A DNA stretch of 64,000 nt from an uncultured Porphyromonadaceae bacterium. Its GTDB lineage: Bacteria; Bacteroidota; Bacteroidia; Bacteroidales; Porphyromonadaceae. Both the position numbers and the translations under genes were made by a program. Below are positions 8,491-17,924 of this stretch, one piece after another; within the stretch, counting starts at the first letter, position 1, and the number at the start of each line of letters is the position of its first letter. The notes beneath the pieces were generated by a model. It made no database searches and had not been told where the DNA came from. It worked only from the letters and a program-made list of their open reading frames with translations. The DNA lies in contig CAMYAB010000001.1 in assembly GCA_947253625.1 (NCBI GenBank), forward strand, positions 434,001-498,000, in the 5' to 3' direction.

Positions 8491-11400
8491 TTAGAATGTC
8501 AGGTTGATAGAGCACGAAGCCTGTCTGGACATCGGGTACGTAATTCCTCGCTCCACTTGGACAGTGGATAGTCTGAATAGGTCCTCCACATAGAGTCCTA
8601 TTGACCCGCTGGATAGGTGTAGCTTTTGCAACCATTTGTTGCGACTGCCCTCGAGTCTGTACTGCAGAGAGAGGGTATTCAGCATGAGTTCGTTATCCTT
8701 CATTATAAATCGAGTGGATGCATAGGTCTGTGCTCCGTTGACATCCTTGGTCACTGCCTTGAATCTCGCCAAGTCACCCGGCTTTTCCCATCGGTCTGTG
8801 TAGGCTCTCTTGTCTACATTGTACCTCAGGTTTGCGTTTTCCACCTTGTCCACAAGGGTGCGGTTGTATATCAAGCCACCGAGTCGATACCTTGCCGCCA
8901 AAGTGAGTGTGAGGGGACCCCAGTTGAGGTTGGTGCTGAGCGTACCTACCAGCTTGGGCTCTTGGTCACCTACCGGGATCATATCCACGGGGTTCCAAGT
9001 AGCTGTTCGTTGGCCACTTCGGGTCAAAAACACCTCCCTACCCGTCTGTGGATCGATTCCGAGCGACTTCACAGCCCAGATCATTGACTGTGAGTACCCC
9101 TCCTCGTACCTCGGCATCGGTCGAGAGAGCTTATTGGGGTTGCTGGGGTCGGGCTTGAGCATGGCTTCGTTTCGGACTTTGAGGGCATTGGATATCTGCT
9201 CAATCCGGTTTTTGTTGTGGCTTCCGGTCAGCACGATGTTCCAATTGATTCGCTTGGATGGGATATTGACCGGCATCAAGCGTACCGTAAATTCGTACCC
9301 TGTATTGGAGATATTTCCGAGGTTGTCCATTACGGTCGGGAAGCCCATTGAGGGCGGGAGCGAAAAGTCGAGGATCGTGTTTTTCGTAAACTTCCTGTAG
9401 TACTCCGCACGTCCGCTCAAGAGGTTTTTCCATAGGGTAAAGTCCAGCCCTACGTTGAATGCATCTGTGGTCTGCCACTTCAGGTCTGGATTGCCGAGAC
9501 CGATCATCTCGGTCCCCACCACATCCGAGCTGTCGTAGATGCGCATGAGACGTTGGTAGCTGTACATCCGGAGAGCCTGGTATGGAGAAAAGCCCTGCGT
9601 ACCTGTGACACCGTACGTGACCCTCAGGACAAGCTCATCAAACACCTTTGCCTTCTGTATCCACTCTTCTCGGTCGAGGTTCCAACGGAGGCCGGCGGAC
9701 CAAAAGGGTGCAAAACGATTGTTGCGTCCAAACTCCGATGAGGCATCCATACGCACATTGACGTCCGTGGCATACTTCATATCATAGGTGTAGCTACCGG
9801 TGAGGTTGGCTCCTATGGCTCGCACGGTGCGCTCGTCACCATGAGAGCTACGAGGTACGGCACCCAAGTAGATCTCGTCCATGTTGTCATTCGGGAATCC
9901 CGTCTGGTAGAGTCCGGCTGTATGGTACACATCTTCCCGCACATTGTAGCGCGCAAATGTTGAGAGAAAGTGCTTGTCGTTGAAGATATCATTGTACGAT
10001 GCCGTGAGGCTCAGGTCATAGCCTGTTCTATTCATGTTCGTCCACAGGTAAGATCCTTTTTTGGAGACATCCGGCTCGTTGAGGAAGTCGGTGTGGTTGG
10101 CGGACTTGAATATATCGGTAGAGGCATTGGCCTTGCTCAGGTTGACATCCATCGAGAGGCGCACCTCATCGATCGGGATATACTCTAGACGGAGGGCATC
10201 GCGCACCTCAAAGGAGGTATTCTGGTCCTTGCTCTTGTAGAGTGTGTTGTAGAGAGGGTTACCATAGTCCAGCCCTACCGGATACCCACTGGCGCTACCG
10301 ATGTCATAGACCTTGGACACCCGCTCCAGATAGCGAGGTATAGTCCCGTCCGCATTGCGCTTGCGGTAGTAGGGGTTGATCATTGTGTACTGCTCAAAGG
10401 AGCCATACGGTGAGGTACGATCACTCACGGTCTGGTCGGCATATAGGATATTGCTGAGCAGTATTTTGCCTTGGCGGTATCTTAGGTCGATGCTTCCGCT
10501 CTTGCCGTACACTCCGGTACCCTTCATCACACCGGGTGCTGTATTGATGCCGGCGTAGATCTTGTATCGCAGCTCTTGGGATCCCCCCTCCACACTCAGT
10601 CCATGGCGGTGGGTAAAGGCCATCTGTACCGGCTCCGACAGCCAGTAGGTATCGACACCCCGCAGCACCTCCAGTTGCTTGTGCTTGTAGTGCTCGAGTT
10701 GGGCCATCGTGGTCTGTGGTGTGTACTCGGGGTCGTAGAGGCCGGCGCGCTTTTCCAGCTCCAGCTTTTCACGAGCGTTGACTAGGTGATAGTCTCTCAA
10801 GTCCGGCACCTCCAGAGTGTAGTTGCCATTGTACGTGATCCGGACCTTGCCTGTCTCCGGTGCCTTGGTCTCGACGACCACCACACCGTTGGAGGCCTGC
10901 GCTCCATAGATCACCATTGCCGCAGCATCTTTTAGGATCGTGATACTCTCTATCAGCTCGGGGTTGAGGTCCATCACCTTGGTCACCGACACCCCTATGA
11001 TCCCATCCAGGACAAAGAGTGGTTGGTTGGGCCTAGTATCTAGGTCGCCACGCAGATATACCTTGTCATCCAATGAGTAATCCCCCATGCTGGCCTGACC
11101 GCGCATATTGAAGTCCGGCAGACCACTGGGGTTGGATCCCACCGTAAGGCGATCCGACCCGATCCTAAAGCCCGGGTCCAATAGTTCCAGGGCTTTCAGG
11201 ACATTGCCCGAGGTCATCTTGGTGATCTCATCTCCTTTGATCTGATTGACACTTCCCGTAAAGCCCTCCTTGCGACGCTGAAACATACCGGTCACGACCA
11301 CCTCCGACAGTACGTCCACGTCTTCGGCCAATACGACCTTCATCACCGTGTTGGCCACCACTTTTTGCTCCTTTGTCTTGAAGCCGATATAGGAAAAAAT

Positions 11401-11712
11401 CAACACGGCCCCATCCTTGACCGTATCCGGAGCTTTGTAGTAAAACTCCCCTTTTTCATTCGTAGTGAAGCCCAAGTTTGTGTTTTTGACTCGAATAGTC
11501 ACGCCCGGTATAGGCTCACCATCCTTGTCTAGGACTTTTCCGCTAATCACCAACCGAGCAGGCGATGGCTTTTGGTACTCGCCCAGCGGAGTGGTGGTAG
11601 GCGTGGCGGCGCTCCCCAGAGGGAGACACAGCATAAGAAGCATACAGACGACAAAAGGTAGTGGTCTACATGACTTTTTGATGCATTGATTTTTTTCTAC
11701 CATAGTGTTCAT
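8491..11712 (-). CDS. SusC/RagA-family TonB-linked outer-membrane protein
   Basis: 1073 residues. A signal peptide occupies about residues 1-36 (the start could also be the Met at 11703). A carboxypeptidase-regulatory-like domain follows (~55-135, SGKVLDKDGEPIPGVTIRVK), then the plug (SEVVVTGMFQRR, ILKDAAAMVIYGAQASNGVVVVET), then a 22-strand-type barrel ending in SINLTF. No STN domain is present, so control by a FecR-type anti-sigma is unlikely. First gene of the 11712-to-3246 operon. As with any SusC it should be a TonB-dependent channel; the substrate is not readable. The short plug loop SLDDKVYLRGDLDTRPNQPLF is a subgroup trait also seen in DUF4843-linked systems. Confidence 0.92.
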   Translation of the reverse strand: MNTMVEKNQCIKKSCRPLPFVVCMLLMLCLPLGSAATPTTTPLGEYQKPSPARLVISGKVLDKDGEPIPGVTIRVKNTNLGFTTNEKGEFYYKAPDTVKDGAVLIFSYIGFKTKEQKVVANTVMKVVLAEDVDVLSEVVVTGMFQRRKEGFTGSVNQIKGDEITKMTSGNVLKALELLDPGFRIGSDRLTVGSNPSGLPDFNMRGQASMGDYSLDDKVYLRGDLDTRPNQPLFVLDGIIGVSVTKVMDLNPELIESITILKDAAAMVIYGAQASNGVVVVETKAPETGKVRITYNGNYTLEVPDLRDYHLVNAREKLELEKRAGLYDPEYTPQTTMAQLEHYKHKQLEVLRGVDTYWLSEPVQMAFTHRHGLSVEGGSQELRYKIYAGINTAPGVMKGTGVYGKSGSIDLRYRQGKILLSNILYADQTVSDRTSPYGSFEQYTMINPYYRKRNADGTIPRYLERVSKVYDIGSASGYPVGLDYGNPLYNTLYKSKDQNTSFEVRDALRLEYIPIDEVRLSMDVNLSKANASTDIFKSANHTDFLNEPDVSKKGSYLWTNMNRTGYDLSLTASYNDIFNDKHFLSTFARYNVREDVYHTAGLYQTGFPNDNMDEIYLGAVPRSSHGDERTVRAIGANLTGSYTYDMKYATDVNVRMDASSEFGRNNRFAPFWSAGLRWNLDREEWIQKAKVFDELVLRVTYGVTGTQGFSPYQALRMYSYQRLMRIYDSSDVVGTEMIGLGNPDLKWQTTDAFNVGLDFTLWKNLLSGRAEYYRKFTKNTILDFSLPPSMGFPTVMDNLGNISNTGYEFTVRLMPVNIPSKRINWNIVLTGSHNKNRIEQISNALKVRNEAMLKPDPSNPNKLSRPMPRYEEGYSQSMIWAVKSLGIDPQTGREVFLTRSGQRTATWNPVDMIPVGDQEPKLVGTLSTNLNWGPLTLTLAARYRLGGLIYNRTLVDKVENANLRYNVDKRAYTDRWEKPGDLARFKAVTKDVNGAQTYASTRFIMKDNELMLNTLSLQYRLEGSRNKWLQKLHLSSGSIGLYVEDLFRLSTVQVERGITYPMSRQASCSINLTF

Positions 11713-12272
11713 AATTTATGTTTATTACGAGAGTATGATCAAGGCAAAATGCACCATTGGCACAAGCGTACCAAAAGAACAATTAACTAATAACCAGCAA
11801 AATAGAATATCCCGACTCCGACTAACACCTCCTCCCCCATGTCCTGCAAGTTACAAAAAATCTCTTACAAAACAATTCCTTTTATTAATTTCTCGCCCAT
11901 TTTTTTTCACACAGGGGGGAGACCCTCCGATATTTCCCGACAAGGCGCCGTTGTGGAACCAATTTATTTCTTCTACCCGTCCAAGCGATCGTCTCTATCC
12001 GTGAAAAGTTTTGCTTCTATCCGTGAAACCGATCGCTTCTGTCCGTGAAACTCAAGGCCCCTCATAAGTACCTGACTATCAAAAAACTCCGAAAGGGGCT
12101 TTTTTAGGGGCCCAAAAACGCTTGTTTTTCACCCCCTTCTCCAAGGGGTTCCCGGGCGCAGGAAACGGGGTGAACCAATCAGGACGACAGCCCCCCACAA
12201 AAGGAGACTGCTCACCTGAAAGGATCCAGAGGGGCAAAGCCCCGATGACCTCGAATACACCGGACCCGAAAC
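11713..12272. other. Gene-free stretch holding a 22-bp repeat array and its flank
   Basis: No ORF here has coding character. It contains the leader of the SusC gene on the minus strand, a very T/A-rich stretch around 11860-11910, the repeat array at 11969-12056, and a GC-rich segment (about 12057-12240) whose first ~60 bases resemble the flank of the array at 34.8 kb. I saw no convincing TAnnTTTG box on the minus strand for the SusC operon. Confidence 0.5.
11969..12056 (+). repeat. 22-bp tandem repeat array, copy 1 (4 units)
   Basis: Four units of exactly 22 bp: 11969-11990, 11991-12012, 12013-12034, 12035-12056. Units 2-4 carry the core GCTTCTATCCGTGAAA with one or two changes, followed by a six-base tail that varies (AGTTTT, CCGATC, CTCAAG). 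The first unit is divergent (CTACCCGTCCAAGCGATC), as it also is in the arrays at 47.8 and 55.1 kb. The array lies between two operons. Confidence 0.9.
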
Positions 12273-12300
12273 AAAAAAGGCGACCCCAAGAGGGGTCGCC
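12273..12300 (-). terminator. Rho-independent terminator of the PI-PLC/GH92 operon
   Basis: Perfect 9-bp stem GGCGACCCC (12279-12287) / GGGGTCGCC (12292-12300) with loop AAGA. On the minus strand it is followed by six T (12273-12278). It lies 61 bp past the stop of the metallophosphoesterase gene and closes the nine-gene operon. Confidence 0.9.
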
Positions 12301-12361
12301 AAAGGATTGAAAGGATGGATGATCTGTCTCGTTGCTTTGGATCATCATCCGTACCACATTC

Positions 12362-13810
12362 TCATTTTTTCTCCGGGAGGTAGAGCAGCTCTGAGGGGAT
12401 AGGCTGACTGAGCATAGTGCGACTAACGAGTCCGACCTCAAGTTCGTTGCCCATATAGTCCTCAAAATAGTGCACCTCCATGAGGTGAAATCCCGGCTCA
12501 AGTGCCACGACTCCCTCTTTCATCTGGGAGCTGTGTCCTCCATCATTGTCGACCAGTTTTTGTCCATCGAGATAGAGGACGGATCCATCGTCCGAATAGG
12601 TGTAGAATCGGTATATGCCACGCTCGGGGATGCGGATATAGGTACGGTACTTGTAGGCAAAGTGATCCTTGGTGTCGTACTTGTCTATAGCGAAGTTGGG
12701 CATAATGCCGGACGCCACCGCCAGGTCCTCTGTAATCTGCGACGTGTGCTTGAATGGCCCCTCGTAGTAGGTATAGGCGACCCCATGCTCCGTGGGCTGT
12801 ACCTCCAGTGCCGGAAGATAGGTGGCCCTAGTCTCCTCGATCGAATTGATGCCGGAGGGGTAGTAGTAGATACCCTCCGGACCACCTGTCGGAGTGGTGA
12901 CCCAGCTGTCGAAGCGACGCTCACCCTCGTAGAGCTTGATCATGCGTGCACCGCGCTCGGGTTGGCCATAGGCACCCCAGCCACTCACACGTCCGTAGCC
13001 AAGTGCCACCCCGGAGTCGATCCCGATCATGTCGTTGCTGTGGTCATGTCCGGCAAAGATCCCCATCACATCCTTTTTTTCAAGGACGGAGGCAAAAAGC
13101 CCGGTGCTGTAGAAGGCTGAAGAGACCCACTCTCGTGGCTCGCCAAAAGTCTTGGGGGCCCCTTTGAGTCGTCCAAACTCGGGCAACGGGATATGAAAGA
13201 ACATCAGTGCCGGAAGTGGCTTACCCCCATTTTGAGCAGTCAGTAGGTCACTCTGCTCTCTGTACCAAGAGATCTGGTCGAAGTGAATCCAATCGTAGTG
13301 CTGGACAAACTGGTCCTCAAAGTAGTCGTTGGAGTCCAAGAAGTAGAGGAGGGCTTTGGCCCGCTCGTCCTGTCCATAAACGGGGACTATGCAGTTGCCC
13401 ATACCGGTCAGCTCCGCCGGCCCTCTATCCCCCACATAGTAGGGAGAGGCCTCTAGCAGATCGTATATCGCCTCTCGGGTCATGAACTCCGGATCATGGT
13501 TGCCACTGGTAACCACAAAGGGGGTACGACACTCCTCCATGAGGTGAATGAGGTCTCTCCAAGCACCTTCGGCAGGTGCCGCCGTGACGATGTCGCCATT
13601 GAAGACAGCAAGGTCCGGTCGGTTCGCCGTGAGGACACCACGTATGGTCTCATGGGTGCGCTTGGTGGTCTCGGGGTCCTTGGCATCTATGTGCGTATCC
13701 GAGAAGTGGGCGATCAGGTAGGTCCCATCCGGCCGGAAGTGTTGCGCTTTTTGGGCATAGCCGGCCATACAGAGGGAGAGCAGGAGTAGTAGGGTGGTGA
13801 TTCGTCTCAT
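12362..13810 (-). CDS. Secreted calcineurin-like metallophosphoesterase with C-terminal PA14 domain
   Basis: 482 residues. After a signal peptide (MRRITTLLLLLSLCMAGYAQ) comes a calcineurin-like catalytic domain with all metal motifs: SDTH (Asp38, His40), NGD (Asp73), GNHD (103-106), a later FFHIP and GHDH. From about residue 325 to the end there is a PA14-like carbohydrate-binding domain (GIYRFYTYSDDGSVLYLDGQKL, GFHLMEVHYFED). Family members are phosphomonoesterases or phosphodiesterases. In this operon, beside PI-PLC and GH92, I infer removal of a phosphate or phosphoethanolamine from a glycan; eukaryotic PGAP5 does this to GPI anchors with the same fold. Last gene of the operon, 2 bp after the phosphatase gene. 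Confidence 0.85.
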   Translation of the reverse strand: MRRITTLLLLLSLCMAGYAQKAQHFRPDGTYLIAHFSDTHIDAKDPETTKRTHETIRGVLTANRPDLAVFNGDIVTAAPAEGAWRDLIHLMEECRTPFVVTSGNHDPEFMTREAIYDLLEASPYYVGDRGPAELTGMGNCIVPVYGQDERAKALLYFLDSNDYFEDQFVQHYDWIHFDQISWYREQSDLLTAQNGGKPLPALMFFHIPLPEFGRLKGAPKTFGEPREWVSSAFYSTGLFASVLEKKDVMGIFAGHDHSNDMIGIDSGVALGYGRVSGWGAYGQPERGARMIKLYEGERRFDSWVTTPTGGPEGIYYYPSGINSIEETRATYLPALEVQPTEHGVAYTYYEGPFKHTSQITEDLAVASGIMPNFAIDKYDTKDHFAYKYRTYIRIPERGIYRFYTYSDDGSVLYLDGQKLVDNDGGHSSQMKEGVVALEPGFHLMEVHYFEDYMGNELEVGLVSRTMLSQPIPSELLYLPEKK

Positions 13811-13812
13811 GA

Positions 13813-14970
13813 TTACTTCAGGCTAAGTGCATGACAGATTTTGTGAAAGATCTCTGTGTTTTCGTAAATACCGGTGAAGTCGCGAGCTCCTGCACCGTAA
13901 GCATACACGGGCACAAGGACACCACTGTGTCCACCGGTGGCAAAGTGCCCCACTGTGGTCCCGGTATGGATACTCCCCCCGAGGAGGGTCAGGCCACCGG
14001 TCTCGTGGTCAGCGGTGACGACCACGAGGGTTTCACCGTCTTGCTCGGCCCACTGCATGACAGCACCTATGGTCCGATCAAAGTCGGCCGTCTCCTGCAT
14101 CAGCAAGTCTAGGTCATTGAAGTGTCCATAGTCATCCAACTGGGACCCCTCTATCATGACAAAGAAGCCATTGGGATTCTTGGCCTTGAGCTTGTCCAGT
14201 GTATAGATCGAGGCATCGCGCAAGTAATCACCTCGCTCCTGTGGCAGAGGAGTGTCTTTTTCGGCCACGAGGACCAGCTGCCTAGGCGAGTCGGCATGCT
14301 GAGTGGCATCACCGAGGGAACGGCTGACCTGATAGCCCACCTGCTCCATCTCGGTAATGATATCTCTGCCATCGGTGCGGTTTTGGAAACGAGATGCCCC
14401 ACCCCCGATGATGACATCACAGTTGCTGGTCGGGAAGTCGCCGATCAGGTCCTCCTCCTCGTCTCGCGAGAGATTGTGTGCCAAAAAGGCTGCAGGTGTC
14501 GCATCCCATAGCCGACAAGTGACCACGACACCGGTACCCAGTCCGGCAGCATGTGCACGATCGACCAATGTGGTCAATTCGTTACCGGCAGGATCAATAC
14601 CGATGGCGTGGTAGTTGACTTTCACACCACAAGCCATTGCGGTGCCGGCTGCCCCGGAGTCGGTGATCAGGGTGTCTGCCGTGGTCGTCTTGGAGAGTCC
14701 AATGGCCTGGGCATTCTCTAGATTTACACGTCCCTTGTTGGCCGTCCAGAGATTGGCGATATGAGACAAACTCATGCCGTCTCCGATCATCAGGACTACG
14801 TTGCGTACCCGAGCATCGTCGGGTATAGGGGCAACGGTCACGGTCTGGTAGGTCTCCGGTAGCTGCACCGACTGGGTTTTGCTATCAGAGTTTTCATCGG
14901 TTTGTGTCTGTCCACACCACGGTTTGCAGCCCGCAAGTAGGACTAGGACTAGAAGTAGATAGTTCTTCAT
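13813..14970 (-). CDS. Alkaline phosphatase (PhoA superfamily) lipoprotein
   Basis: 385 residues with a lipoprotein-type signal (LLAGC, Cys15). Metal and nucleophile motifs are intact: MIGDGMS (Asp64), TDSGAAGTA with nucleophile Ser105, MIEGSQLDDYGH, and VTADHETGG. The C-terminal HFATGGHSGVLVPVYAYG is the last zinc-ligand region. Predicted to release inorganic phosphate from small phosphoesters in the periplasm or at the surface. Its ATG overlaps the GH92 stop (ATGA), so the two are translationally coupled. In this operon it would finish phosphate removal from the products of the PI-PLC and metallophosphoesterase. Confidence 0.9.
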   Translation of the reverse strand: MKNYLLLVLVLLAGCKPWCGQTQTDENSDSKTQSVQLPETYQTVTVAPIPDDARVRNVVLMIGDGMSLSHIANLWTANKGRVNLENAQAIGLSKTTTADTLITDSGAAGTAMACGVKVNYHAIGIDPAGNELTTLVDRAHAAGLGTGVVVTCRLWDATPAAFLAHNLSRDEEEDLIGDFPTSNCDVIIGGGASRFQNRTDGRDIITEMEQVGYQVSRSLGDATQHADSPRQLVLVAEKDTPLPQERGDYLRDASIYTLDKLKAKNPNGFFVMIEGSQLDDYGHFNDLDLLMQETADFDRTIGAVMQWAEQDGETLVVVTADHETGGLTLLGGSIHTGTTVGHFATGGHSGVLVPVYAYGAGARDFTGIYENTEIFHKICHALSLK

Positions 14971-17924
14971 TTTTGGGTAAAGTATAGCTTTAGCGGTTGA
15001 TATTCCTTCTCTCCTCGCTTGCGCATGGCAGCATCCAAGCCTTGACCCTCACTACCTTGCCAATATAGGACCTGCAGGGGGTGGAAACCCTTGGCGAGTG
15101 CGATCTTTCCGGTAGCCGACACATAGGCATGCGAGCCATCGTTGAGCACGACATCCGTATCTCCAACCCGGAGGACAGACCCATCGTCACTACGGAGGAC
15201 AAACTCATACACACCGTCCTCCGGGACCTCTATGTATCCATCAAAGATCAACCCATAATCCTCGTCACGGTCACGGATTTCATTCGTAACCATACGGTTG
15301 ATCCCTCGTAGGATCAGCTGGCCCTTTGCGATCTCATCCACAGAGGCAAATCGGCCGTGGTAGAGTCGGTACGCAACCCCCTCCTTGAAGTTGGTCGGAA
15401 GGAGAGCGGGCATGGGTACAGCCTTGGTGGCCAAGAGCGTACTGATACGAGATGGAGCACCATCAGCGATGGCAAAAGCCTTGATCGTACAATTGTCGGT
15501 CAGCACAAAGGGGGCTTCGTAGCGCATCGACTCCCGTGTGGGAGTGGTCCCATCCAGAGTATAGTAGATCGTACTCCCCGGAGTGGCGCTGGCGAGATCC
15601 ACCGTCACCTCACCGTCGTAAAGGGCCAAATCCGCTGTGGTAAACACAGGCGAGGCGACATTCTCCGTGGTGAGTGAGTAGGGGTCAGAGCCTATGGTGT
15701 AGTCTTTCACCGGCTTGTCGGTCAGCTCAAACGTCAGTTCGCCACCGGACATCACCTCATCATAGGTGACAAAAAGGCGATCCAGCAACTTGCCATTGAG
15801 CGAAACAGACTTGATATAATGGTTTTTGTCGGGATCGTTGGCCTTGATCACAAGCTCTGCTCCTCCTGCCGTATGCAGTCGCACCTCGGGGAAGAGGGGT
15901 GTCGTCAGGACATACTCCCCTGACCCCGGAGTGACGGGATAAAATCCCATCGCCGTCATGATGTACCAAGCCGACATTTGTCCACAATCTTCGTTGCCGA
16001 CTATTCCATCCGGCTTGTCCGAGTACATTTCGTCCAGCAGACGCCGAGTGAGTTCCTGTGTTTTCCACGGCTCACCGGCATAGGTGTAGAGATAGGCGAC
16101 ATGGTGGCTCGGTTCGTTGCCGTGGGCATACTGTCCCAAGAGGCCTGTGATATCCTGCAGATCACCCACATGCTTGCGCTCATCGCCAAAGAGGGCATCA
16201 AGCGATGCCAAAAAAGCCTCACGCCCACCATGCATACGGATCAGCCCATTTACATCGTGCTGTGGTGCATAGCGGTAGTGCCAAGCCGTAGCCTCGGTGT
16301 AATTTCGACTCACGGCATAGGGATCAAAATTTGCCTCCCAAGAGCCATCAAAGTTTCGTCCTCTGAAATAGCCCGTACTCCCATCGTAGAGGTTGACGTA
16401 GTTGAGGGCTCTGTCCAGATACATAGCCGCAATGTCCTCTTTGCCCATAGCCTTGGCCATCATCGCTATGGTCCAATCATCATATGAGTACTCTAGGGTA
16501 CAAGAGACCGATTCATTTTTCCGATCAGCCGGGATATAGCCATACTCCACATAGTAGTCGGAGCCTTTCTTATTGATATTGGAGGAGTGAACCATAGCCT
16601 GCAATGCCCGCTCCGCATCAAAAGTCCCGATCCCCCTCAAGTAGGCATCAGCGATCACGGAGACCGCATGGTACCCTATCATACAGTGGGTCTCCCCACT
16701 CATCAGTGGCCAGATCGGTAGCTCCCCCTGCTCATCATACATCCTGAGCATCGACCATACCACATCATCCACCAGCTTGTGATCGAGGAGTGTCAACAAC
16801 GGATGCAAGGTACGGTAGGTGTCCCACAGCGAGAGAGTACTGTACTGAATCTGCCCCTCAGGTAGGCTATGCACCCGCCCATCGTTACCAAGATAGGTGC
16901 CGGCCTGATCGCTGATCCGATTGGGAGCTATATAGGAGTGGTAGAGAGCGGTGTAAAAGACCTTTAGATCCTGCTCTGCGCCCATGGGTACCTCTATCTT
17001 GCTCAGCACCTCCTGCCACGACTGCTCATTGGCCACTTGTACCTCCCCAAAGTTCCGACCCTGTAGCTGACTCTCCAGATTTGCCCTAGCCGCCTCGTAG
17101 GAGGTCGTCGACAGTCCTACATACGCCTCCAGTGGTGCGATCTCCTCTGCATCAAAACTAAGGATCGCACGGATTGAATCTCCGACCGATGAGGGTGTCG
17201 CAGTCAGAAGCCCATTTTCGTATACCTCAAGCTCCTTGATCGGCTTGCTAAAATGGGCATAGAAATAAGTTTTTTTGCCGGTCGTCCAGCCATCCGTAGC
17301 TTGTAGTCCCTGCACATCATAGGTATTCACCTGCTCAAAGGCAGTCGCCACCATATCCCGAGGCTTGAGGCTCACCAAGTCGAGGACCACCGCTTGAGGC
17401 TGACCGGCAGGGTACGTATACCGATGCACCCCGACCAAGGGGGTCGTCGTCAGCTCCACCAAGATGCCATTGTCCATCTTCACACTGTAGTAGCCCGCAT
17501 GAGCGACTTCATTTTTGTGCGAAAATCCGGTCTTCGGCAAGTGTCGCCGGCTAATACTGTCTCTAAACAATTGCGGGTCGTTGGTCGGTATAAAGAGGAC
17601 ATCACTCAGATCCGTGGCGCCCGTACCACTGAGGTGCGTATGCGCAAAGCCATACAGCGACTCATCCGAATAGTGATACCCCGAGCAAGCATCCCACCCC
17701 TCCCAACGCGTATCAGGACTGAGCTGGACCAAACCATTGGGTGACGCAGCACCCGGAAAGGTATGACCGTGAAAGTCAGTCCCTATAAATGGATCTACCT
17801 GCTCATACAGATCGGGGTTGACCGGAACAAGCTCCTTTTGTCCCGACTTGGACGAGCAAGACTGCCCCATACAGAGCAACCCTATACCCGCAAGCAAAGA
17901 CCACAAATGTTTCTTACTTACCAT
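14967..17924 (-). CDS. GH92 alpha-mannosidase lipoprotein with chitobiase-like and PA14 C-terminal domains
   Basis: 985 residues; lipoprotein signal (SLLAGIGLLCMGQSC). GH92 signatures are strong: DPFIGTDFHGHTFPGA near the start, LWDTYRTLHPL, SGETHCMIGYHAVSVIADAY, NEPSHHVAYLY (~603) and GNEDCGQMSAWYIMTAMGFYPV (~644), which carry the catalytic acid/base region of calcium-dependent exo-alpha-mannosidases. After the GH92 fold come a chitobiase/hexosaminidase C-terminal-like module (~765-835, GSTIYYTLDGTTPT) and a PA14-like module (~850-980). GH92 enzymes remove alpha-1,2, alpha-1,3, alpha-1,4 or alpha-1,6 mannose, the residues of N-glycans and of the GPI core. The start overlaps the PI-PLC stop by 11 bp. 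Confidence 0.93.
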   Translation of the reverse strand: MVSKKHLWSLLAGIGLLCMGQSCSSKSGQKELVPVNPDLYEQVDPFIGTDFHGHTFPGAASPNGLVQLSPDTRWEGWDACSGYHYSDESLYGFAHTHLSGTGATDLSDVLFIPTNDPQLFRDSISRRHLPKTGFSHKNEVAHAGYYSVKMDNGILVELTTTPLVGVHRYTYPAGQPQAVVLDLVSLKPRDMVATAFEQVNTYDVQGLQATDGWTTGKKTYFYAHFSKPIKELEVYENGLLTATPSSVGDSIRAILSFDAEEIAPLEAYVGLSTTSYEAARANLESQLQGRNFGEVQVANEQSWQEVLSKIEVPMGAEQDLKVFYTALYHSYIAPNRISDQAGTYLGNDGRVHSLPEGQIQYSTLSLWDTYRTLHPLLTLLDHKLVDDVVWSMLRMYDEQGELPIWPLMSGETHCMIGYHAVSVIADAYLRGIGTFDAERALQAMVHSSNINKKGSDYYVEYGYIPADRKNESVSCTLEYSYDDWTIAMMAKAMGKEDIAAMYLDRALNYVNLYDGSTGYFRGRNFDGSWEANFDPYAVSRNYTEATAWHYRYAPQHDVNGLIRMHGGREAFLASLDALFGDERKHVGDLQDITGLLGQYAHGNEPSHHVAYLYTYAGEPWKTQELTRRLLDEMYSDKPDGIVGNEDCGQMSAWYIMTAMGFYPVTPGSGEYVLTTPLFPEVRLHTAGGAELVIKANDPDKNHYIKSVSLNGKLLDRLFVTYDEVMSGGELTFELTDKPVKDYTIGSDPYSLTTENVASPVFTTADLALYDGEVTVDLASATPGSTIYYTLDGTTPTRESMRYEAPFVLTDNCTIKAFAIADGAPSRISTLLATKAVPMPALLPTNFKEGVAYRLYHGRFASVDEIAKGQLILRGINRMVTNEIRDRDEDYGLIFDGYIEVPEDGVYEFVLRSDDGSVLRVGDTDVVLNDGSHAYVSATGKIALAKGFHPLQVLYWQGSEGQGLDAAMRKRGEKEYQPLKLYFTQK

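Noticed and set aside
11969..12056. CRISPR array
   Set aside because: The repeats look CRISPR-like at a glance, but the period is 22 bp with only a six-base variable tail, there are no true spacers, the arrays have 4-5 units, and no cas genes occur in the window.
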